Positions 41,114 through 45,924 of a stretch of DNA of 45,924 bases are shown piece by piece. Under the pieces are notes generated by a model. The model made no database searches, had not been told where the DNA came from, and worked only from the letters and a program-made list of their open reading frames with translations. The DNA is from Mesotoga infera. Lineage in GTDB: Bacteria > Thermotogota > Thermotogae > Petrotogales > Kosmotogaceae. Location: positions 1 to 45,924 of the forward strand of contig DSBT01000121.1 in NCBI GenBank assembly GCA_011045915.1. The letters run 5' to 3'. The translations under genes were made by a program, and so were the position numbers. Numbering within the stretch: position 1 is the first letter of the stretch; every line of letters starts with the position of its first letter.

Positions 41114-44100
41114 CTTTCAGCACCTCTTCCGCATTCGTAAGACTCCTTAGCAAACCTCTTGTGGTCATGGTTGAGAGTTTGGTTGCAAACCATCTCGTCA
41201 TTCTCTTCTCAGCAACACCCTCTCTGTATCTCAGGGTCTTCTTGACCTGAGAAGTATCAAGATCCGATCCTGAGCTGCTATGCCATACGCCGCTTTCTAC
41301 GCTTAGCAGATTCATCTCCTCCAGCATTGACAAAAAGACTTTCGAAATCCCATCTTCAAAGCTGAGCGCCTTTCTTATATCTCTTTCTGAAGCCGGCAGA
41401 ACATCCTTCAAATCCTGGTATACAGCTTCCAGTTCTTCGACTGTGGGAAACAACCTGTCCATTTCATTCGTATTGGAAATAAGATCTGCCTTATTGAAAG
41501 ACAAATTCAGAAACAACTCAGAATCCTCGCCGGGTCTTGTTGATACGGAATCAATAACCTCCAGAAAGTTCCTCGGTGCGCTGTAGAAAACGATATTCGA
41601 GTTGCCCAACGTGACACCGAGGCCGTCGCTTGAAGGAGTCATTATCAAAACTCTTATCTTCTGTCTTTCAACCAAAGAATAGATAACAGATCTCTGAAAA
41701 TCCTTAAGAAGATAATTGTAAAAAATCAGCTCGCCGTTCTGAAGAGCATGTGAGAGCCTCGAACCCATAGATTTCGCGAGGCTAACCGTTTTATGCGGAG
41801 AATCAACGATCACAGCCACGTTCTCACCGTGACCAACTATTGACATAACTTGCTCAACCTTTTTTCTGGAGCCGCGGTTGTCGATTATCCCGACTCTCTT
41901 TATGGGACTGGGTTTGTATATATTGGATATCCTCCTGTCCGAGAGAAAATCCTTCAGATCGTCATAGAAGACGCTTCCTGCGAAACCGGAAATACCGAGT
42001 ACCTTGTCGACGTTCTTGAGAAACGCTTCAAGATCAGGGTGATCCTTGTAGATACCAGAGAGAATATAAGTCGGTTCGTCGAAGATTATCTCGCCGGCGA
42101 TCTCGGAAATTTCCTTGAATCTCTCGACGAAGAACGGCAGAGTTATAAACACAACAGGTTCATCCAGCCTGCCTCGGTAAAGAGAGTTCGCAAAGACCGG
42201 CTTTATCGAATCCAAATAATGCTGCAGCGAATAATAAGTGTGTGCCAAAGTACCGTTGATAGCCGATACTATAAAGGTTTTCTTGCCCTGCTGATAGTTC
42301 TTCAATATCTTGAGAGCCAAAAAGGGATTCTTTATTCTGATGTTGCCGAACACTCCCCACGGATTTCTGGTGCTGATATCCAGGAATTCCGGACACTTAT
42401 GAGATAGTTTCTTCTCCAGTTCGCCTATCAGTGATGATACATCTGTCTTGCCCTGTGAACCAGGCTGCTGATTCTTCCAGTCTCTAATAAACTCAAAGAC
42501 GAAATTCTTGTCTCTAACTTCCTCTTCAAATACCGGATCAATGTATAATTTCGCGTCAGAGAGTGAAAGCTTGACACTCTGAAGTCCGTAAAGATTATCG
42601 CTCTTTACCGAGGCTATCGCATCTACCTTCAGAAGATTCGGCTTAACGTACTTGAAGTCATCGAACATGGTGCCCATGTTATACCCGATCGCAAGAGTCT
42701 TTCTATCACCGCAGCGAAGGATTAGTTTCACATGATCACTACTGCTGCCGAACATCTTTGCCTTTTCTATGTTAAGACCTTTGATCAGAAATCTCGGCTC
42801 GGGATTCGAGTGGCCAAAGGGTCTCAGAAGTTCGAGCTTATCAAGAATGCCCGACGTAATGGAATCAAGAGACAGAACATCGTCCACATCGATCTTGAAG
42901 ACCGGTTGCTTCTTTCCGTACAGCCTTATATAAGCATCGTTTATCGCGGTTCTGAATTTTGATATGTTTTCTTTGTCAATGCTGAATCCAGCTGCCATTT
43001 CATGCCCGCCAAACTCTCTCAGCAAGTGTGAAACTTCATTCAGCAGACTTATTATGCTTACTCCTGCCGGACTTCTGGCCGAACCTTTACCGTCTGAACC
43101 ATTAGTGGCAATTAGAAAAACGGGTTTATTATGAATTGAAACAAGTCTTGAAGCCACTATTCCCAGTACTCCTAAGTGCCAGTTATCTCCATCGATTACT
43201 AGAGCAAAATCATCCTCGAAACTCGCAGTGTTTGCGAGATCCTTTTCAGTTTGATCAAAAATCTTTGCCTCTATGGTCTGTCGGTTCTGATTGTGTTTCA
43301 GAAGACGGCTGGCGGTATTCATTGCCGAATCCATATCCTCGCTAATGAGAAGCTCCAACGCAACTATTGCGGAAGCCATTCTTCCGGCAGCATTAAGCTT
43401 CGGAGCTATCTTGAAAGCGATATCTTGCGCTGTAAGATTCTCAGCCGGAATTCTAAGATATGATAGAAGGGCCTTCAAACCAAGCAGTGGGCTGCTCTGG
43501 ATCTTCGCAGTACCTTCCCTGACAATGTAGCGGTTCTCATCCCTTAGCGGAACTATATCGGCAATTGTTCCTAGCGCGACTATGTCCAGATAATCCTCAG
43601 GATCAATAGGACAGTGAAGGGTCTCATTCAATGCCACCAGCAGTTTGAAAGCCACTCCTACCCCGGCAAGTCCCTTGAAGGGATAATCATCGTCCGGTCT
43701 CTTTGGATTGATTATGGCATCGGCGGGCGGGAGAACATCTTTCACTTCATGATGATCCGTGACAACTACATTGAAACCTATCTCCTTTGCGTATGTAATC
43801 TCATCAAATGAGGTAACTCCGCAATCTACGGTTATTAGCAGGCTGTGTCCCTGGTCTCTCAGATCCTTAATTGCGTCCTTGCTCAGACCGTATCCTTCTT
43901 CCAACCTTAAGGGGATGTAGTAGCTCACATCGAAGCCCATTCTCTTCATTGCAAGATAAAGGAGCGCGGTGCTTGTAACTCCATCAACGTCGTAATCACC
44001 AAAGATTACAATACTCTCGTTTCTTTCTCTGGTTTCAATGATTGTCCGGACAGCCAGCGGCATATCTTTTAGAAGGAAGGAATCGTGAAGAATAGTTTTG

Positions 44101-44249
44101 TCAGGATTAAGAAACTTCATTGCCTCAACCTCATTATCGACTCCACGTGTTACCAATAACCTTGCTAGAAATTGATCAATACCCATGAATTCGACCAGTC
44201 TATTGACGGCCTCATCATCGGGCTTTAGGAGAAGCCACTCCTTTCTCAT
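41106..44249 (-). CDS. recJ: Single-stranded DNA exonuclease RecJ with large C-terminal extension
   Basis: RecJ degrades single-stranded DNA 5'-3' in repair. The DHH phosphoesterase motifs are DYDVDG (85-90), VDCGVT (141-146) and TDHH (164-167); DHHA1 has GGHEMAAGFSI, and an OB-fold follows to about 580. The protein has 1047 residues against about 560-580 for E. coli RecJ. The extra ~430 residues contain KKTFIVSAINGTLAHTYY, FDEPTYILSG and MTPSSDGLGVT followed by IVFYSAPRN. These resemble strand/loop order of a degraded superfamily 2 helicase (no intact Walker A). Such a C-terminal region is also known in longer Firmicutes RecJ. The ATG has GAGGGTGG upstream; extended -10 at 44283-44291. Confidence 0.9.
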   Translation of the reverse strand: MRKEWLLLKPDDEAVNRLVEFMGIDQFLARLLVTRGVDNEVEAMKFLNPDKTILHDSFLLKDMPLAVRTIIETRERNESIVIFGDYDVDGVTSTALLYLAMKRMGFDVSYYIPLRLEEGYGLSKDAIKDLRDQGHSLLITVDCGVTSFDEITYAKEIGFNVVVTDHHEVKDVLPPADAIINPKRPDDDYPFKGLAGVGVAFKLLVALNETLHCPIDPEDYLDIVALGTIADIVPLRDENRYIVREGTAKIQSSPLLGLKALLSYLRIPAENLTAQDIAFKIAPKLNAAGRMASAIVALELLISEDMDSAMNTASRLLKHNQNRQTIEAKIFDQTEKDLANTASFEDDFALVIDGDNWHLGVLGIVASRLVSIHNKPVFLIATNGSDGKGSARSPAGVSIISLLNEVSHLLREFGGHEMAAGFSIDKENISKFRTAINDAYIRLYGKKQPVFKIDVDDVLSLDSITSGILDKLELLRPFGHSNPEPRFLIKGLNIEKAKMFGSSSDHVKLILRCGDRKTLAIGYNMGTMFDDFKYVKPNLLKVDAIASVKSDNLYGLQSVKLSLSDAKLYIDPVFEEEVRDKNFVFEFIRDWKNQQPGSQGKTDVSSLIGELEKKLSHKCPEFLDISTRNPWGVFGNIRIKNPFLALKILKNYQQGKKTFIVSAINGTLAHTYYSLQHYLDSIKPVFANSLYRGRLDEPVVFITLPFFVERFKEISEIAGEIIFDEPTYILSGIYKDHPDLEAFLKNVDKVLGISGFAGSVFYDDLKDFLSDRRISNIYKPSPIKRVGIIDNRGSRKKVEQVMSIVGHGENVAVIVDSPHKTVSLAKSMGSRLSHALQNGELIFYNYLLKDFQRSVIYSLVERQKIRVLIMTPSSDGLGVTLGNSNIVFYSAPRNFLEVIDSVSTRPGEDSELFLNLSFNKADLISNTNEMDRLFPTVEELEAVYQDLKDVLPASERDIRKALSFEDGISKVFLSMLEEMNLLSVESGVWHSSSGSDLDTSQVKKTLRYREGVAEKRMTRWFATKLSTMTTRGLLRSLTNAEEVLKVG

Positions 44250-44282
44250 TTAGATCCACCCTCTCTTTTTTCTTTTGAAAAG

Positions 44283-44291
44283 ATTATACCA
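44283..44291 (-). promoter_or_regulatory. Extended -10 promoter of the recJ operon
   Basis: TGG-TATAAT reads on the minus strand from 44291 to 44283, about 34 nt before the recJ ATG. No clear -35 box. Confidence 0.55.
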
Positions 44292-44357
44292 TTCTGCACA
44301 ATAGCTTGGATGAGACACCCGCTAGTACCACAAGAAAAGGTATTGTACAATCTTTCC

Positions 44358-45053
44358 ATGAGACTCGATGCTTTTTTGTCAAAATTCGCCGGCTTCAGTA
44401 GAAGTCAGAGCAGAAAATTGATCAAGGACAGAGCAGTAACTTTAAATGGCGAAGTAGCTAATGATTCTTCGGCGGCTGTCGATGAAGGAGACATGGTGGT
44501 TGTCAACGGAATGACCGTGGAGGCTTTCGGCATGATATACATCGCTCTGAACAAACCTGCTGATTATGTTTGTTCAAGAGAGAAAGCCGAAGGAAAGAGC
44601 GTCTTTGATCTTGTTGAAACCAACGTCTCGGCGGAACTCTCGGTCGCAGGAAGACTTGATAAAGACACAACTGGTCTCGTATTGCTCTCCAACGACGGCA
44701 AGTTCATTCACGAAGTTATATCGCCTCGTAATCTTGTGGAAAAAGAGTACCTGGTAGAGACTACCGATGAGATTACCGTAGAACAGGTCTCGACTCTCTC
44801 CATCGGAGTCTTTATCGGCAAAAACGAATTCTCAAAGCCCGTCTTTATTGAAGTAATAGATTCTTCTCACCTCAAAATCGTTCTCACGGAAGGCCGGTAT
44901 CACGAAGTGAAGAGACTTGTTTCAGCAGCCGGAAACAATGTGAGACGCCTGCACAGGACTAGAATCGGCTCTTACGTTCTTTCCAGCAGACTCGAGCCGG
45001 GAGAATGGGATTACTTATCGGATGCCGAAAAGAAAAGAATAACCGGGACCTGA
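44358..45053 (+). CDS. RsuA/RluB/RluE/RluF-family pseudouridine synthase
   Basis: This converts uridine to pseudouridine in rRNA. An S4 RNA-binding domain opens the protein (RLDAFLSKFAGFSRSQSRKL). The catalytic domain has the family motif AGRLDKDTTGLVLLSNDG with the nucleophilic Asp, then LVEKEYLV and the late motif EGRYHEVKRLVSAAGNNVRRLHR. 231 residues, normal for RsuA. I chose ATG 44358 because MRLDAFLS matches the family N-terminus; an in-frame ATG at 44310 adds 16 poorly fitting residues. Neither has a good ribosome site, and TACAAT at 44346-44351 lies so close that the message may be leaderless. Target uridine unknown. Confidence 0.88.
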   Translation: MRLDAFLSKFAGFSRSQSRKLIKDRAVTLNGEVANDSSAAVDEGDMVVVNGMTVEAFGMIYIALNKPADYVCSREKAEGKSVFDLVETNVSAELSVAGRLDKDTTGLVLLSNDGKFIHEVISPRNLVEKEYLVETTDEITVEQVSTLSIGVFIGKNEFSKPVFIEVIDSSHLKIVLTEGRYHEVKRLVSAAGNNVRRLHRTRIGSYVLSSRLEPGEWDYLSDAEKKRITGT

Positions 45054-45060
45054 GTCCCGG
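45043..45060. terminator. Hairpin between convergent genes, spanning a stop codon
   Basis: CCGGGAC (45043-45049) pairs with GTCCCGG (45054-45060) around loop CTGA, which contains the pseudouridine-synthase stop TGA. The T-run is poor on the plus strand and better on the minus strand (TTATTCTTTT), so it may mainly terminate the PEGA gene. Confidence 0.6.
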
Positions 45061-45086
45061 CTATTTACTCTCAAACGAAGCAGTTA

Positions 45087-45924
45087 TTAGTCGATTTTGG
45101 AGAGATTGAACGAGAGATTATGATCTCCCTTTCCAAAATAGCGGTATGTTACCGATACACGATATCCGTCCAGTACGAGCACAACTTCGTAGTATCCGGG
45201 ATCAAGCTCGACAACTGTGTTGGATCTACCGTAATCTCTACCGTTGATGAAAATTCTCGCATTTTTCGGATCTGAAGAAATCGTAATCCTTGCAATCGGC
45301 CTTTCTTCTATCAGAGTTATTTTTGTAGAAGAGCTTGTTCCTGCCGCAAGGTTGACATCCTTACTGTCTGTTATATAACCGGATTTTTCAACTCTGATCG
45401 TGTGTCTTCCTGCATCGATATCTATAGAAAGCGGAGATCTCCCGACATAGACATTGTCTACAAAAACCGAGGCATTTGTCGGCTCCGTTTCAACCGTCAG
45501 TCTAGCCTTCTTGGCATAGAGTGTGGCGCTAACCTGTCTGTCTCTGTCGAGCGAGACACTTGTAGAAAAGTCCTCATAACCATCTGCTGTTACTCTTACG
45601 GTATAGGATCCCTCTCTAAGCGTGAGATTCAATGGTGTTCTCCCCTGATAGGTCCCGTTGATATAGACAAGAGCGTTTGAAGGGGAACTCGTGACATTTA
45701 ATTTGTAGTCTCTCACCTGAGGACTCAACGTAATCGACTTCGAAATCGAGCGGTCAAGCACGAAAGTCTCCGAGTAGGTTTCATAACCCGATCTCTCTAT
45801 CCTAAGATTCTTCGTTCCACCCTCCAGAGTAACGTTCAATGGGCTTCTGCCCACGTAGGCATTATTAACATATACATCGGCCCCGGAAGGACTTGTGATT
45901 ACTGATAACTGATAGTTCTGTACA
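45087..45924 (-). CDS. PEGA-repeat protein, 3' part only
   Basis: The reading frame is open to the right edge, so the start is outside the window. The visible 278 residues are four PEGA-like repeats of about 65-70 residues, each with the core 'VYVN...Y.GRSPL....EG....R....GY' (GADVYVNNAYVGRSPL, NALVYINGTYQGRTPL, NASVFVDNVYVGRSPL, NARIFINGRDYGRS). The last repeat is diverged and forms the C-terminus. PEGA domains are small beta-sandwiches found in secreted or surface proteins; role here unknown. An internal GTG at 45854 is not a real start because the repeat continues upstream of it. Confidence 0.85.
   Translation of the reverse strand, partial: VQNYQLSVITSPSGADVYVNNAYVGRSPLNVTLEGGTKNLRIERSGYETYSETFVLDRSISKSITLSPQVRDYKLNVTSSPSNALVYINGTYQGRTPLNLTLREGSYTVRVTADGYEDFSTSVSLDRDRQVSATLYAKKARLTVETEPTNASVFVDNVYVGRSPLSIDIDAGRHTIRVEKSGYITDSKDVNLAAGTSSSTKITLIEERPIARITISSDPKNARIFINGRDYGRSNTVVELDPGYYEVVLVLDGYRVSVTYRYFGKGDHNLSFNLSKID

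Noticed and set aside
41850-42407. 185-codon plus-strand open frame inside recJ
   Set aside because: Antisense to the recJ extension; no Shine-Dalgarno sequence. It would deserve another look only if the recJ extension proved false, but that frame is continuous with recJ.
1-45924. CRISPR arrays, insertion sequences, prophage genes, defence systems, rRNA
   Set aside because: No direct-repeat arrays, transposases, integrases, phage structural genes, restriction or toxin-antitoxin genes were recognised on either strand.

Overview
The window looks like a chromosomal piece of a member of the Thermotogota, most likely close to Mesotoga/Kosmotoga. The main evidence is a two-gene outer-envelope ('toga') locus: an SLH-plus-coiled-coil OmpA-type anchor (27754-29442) followed by a beta-barrel OmpB-type protein (26390-27637). 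A SUF-like minimal iron-sulfur pair, peptide-transporter genes whose binding protein has no lipobox, and moderate base composition (mid-40s percent GC by eye) fit the same group. Genes are packed into operons with ATGA, GTGA or 8-nt overlaps. No insertion sequence, CRISPR array, prophage or rRNA was seen.

Layout. 1-2116 (+): rimP-nusA-fur behind a strong promoter and a leader terminator. 2047-3408 (-): a short ComEC channel whose 3' end overlaps fur. 3507-6854 (+): csaB-like pyruvyl transferase, iron alcohol dehydrogenase, RlmI-like rRNA methyltransferase. 6932-11248 (+): minD, minE, a YjbQ protein and a large O-antigen-ligase-like membrane protein. 11349-14080 (+): SufC-like and SufB-like minimal pair, then an M42 aminopeptidase. 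14110-18429 (-): alaX-dnaB-ABC ATPase-membrane protein, ending in a coiled-coil protein. 18543-25195 (+): dipeptide/oligopeptide ABC transporter in the order ATPase-ATPase-binding protein-permease-permease. 25196-25906 has no convincing gene. 25907-30989 (-): secG-tyrS, ompA, ompB and a small membrane protein. 31086-33055 (+): TPR protein plus a small protein, then a possible short RNA. 33129-38104 (-): complete sufCBDSU operon. 38242-39060 (+): DUF368 (PopT-type) undecaprenyl-phosphate transporter. 39061-44249 (-): recJ, DUF3343, ruvX, tRNA-Arg(CCG), mreB. 44358-45053 (+): RsuA/RluB-type pseudouridine synthase. 45087-45924 (-): 3' part of a PEGA-repeat protein.

Two themes recur. The first is iron-sulfur and sulfur handling: two SufBC-type assemblies about 20 kb apart, a cysteine desulfurase and scaffold, a Fur-family regulator and a DUF3343 putative sulfur/selenium carrier. 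The second is envelope building: CsaB, an O-antigen ligase relative, PopT, MreB, MinDE, SecG, and toga proteins whose SLH domain would be the natural partner of a pyruvylated cell-wall polymer.

The most unusual observations are: (i) the tRNA-Arg gene that supplies the last codons and stop of ruvX and sits 24 nt before mreB; (ii) long family-atypical insertions in both an ATPase and a permease of the peptide transporter; (iii) RuvX and RecJ carrying large extra C-terminal regions; (iv) SmsCB-like and full SUF systems in one window; and (v) leader or short-RNA elements at rimP and at 33075-33127. All functional calls are by reading motifs and recalling families; no database search was possible.
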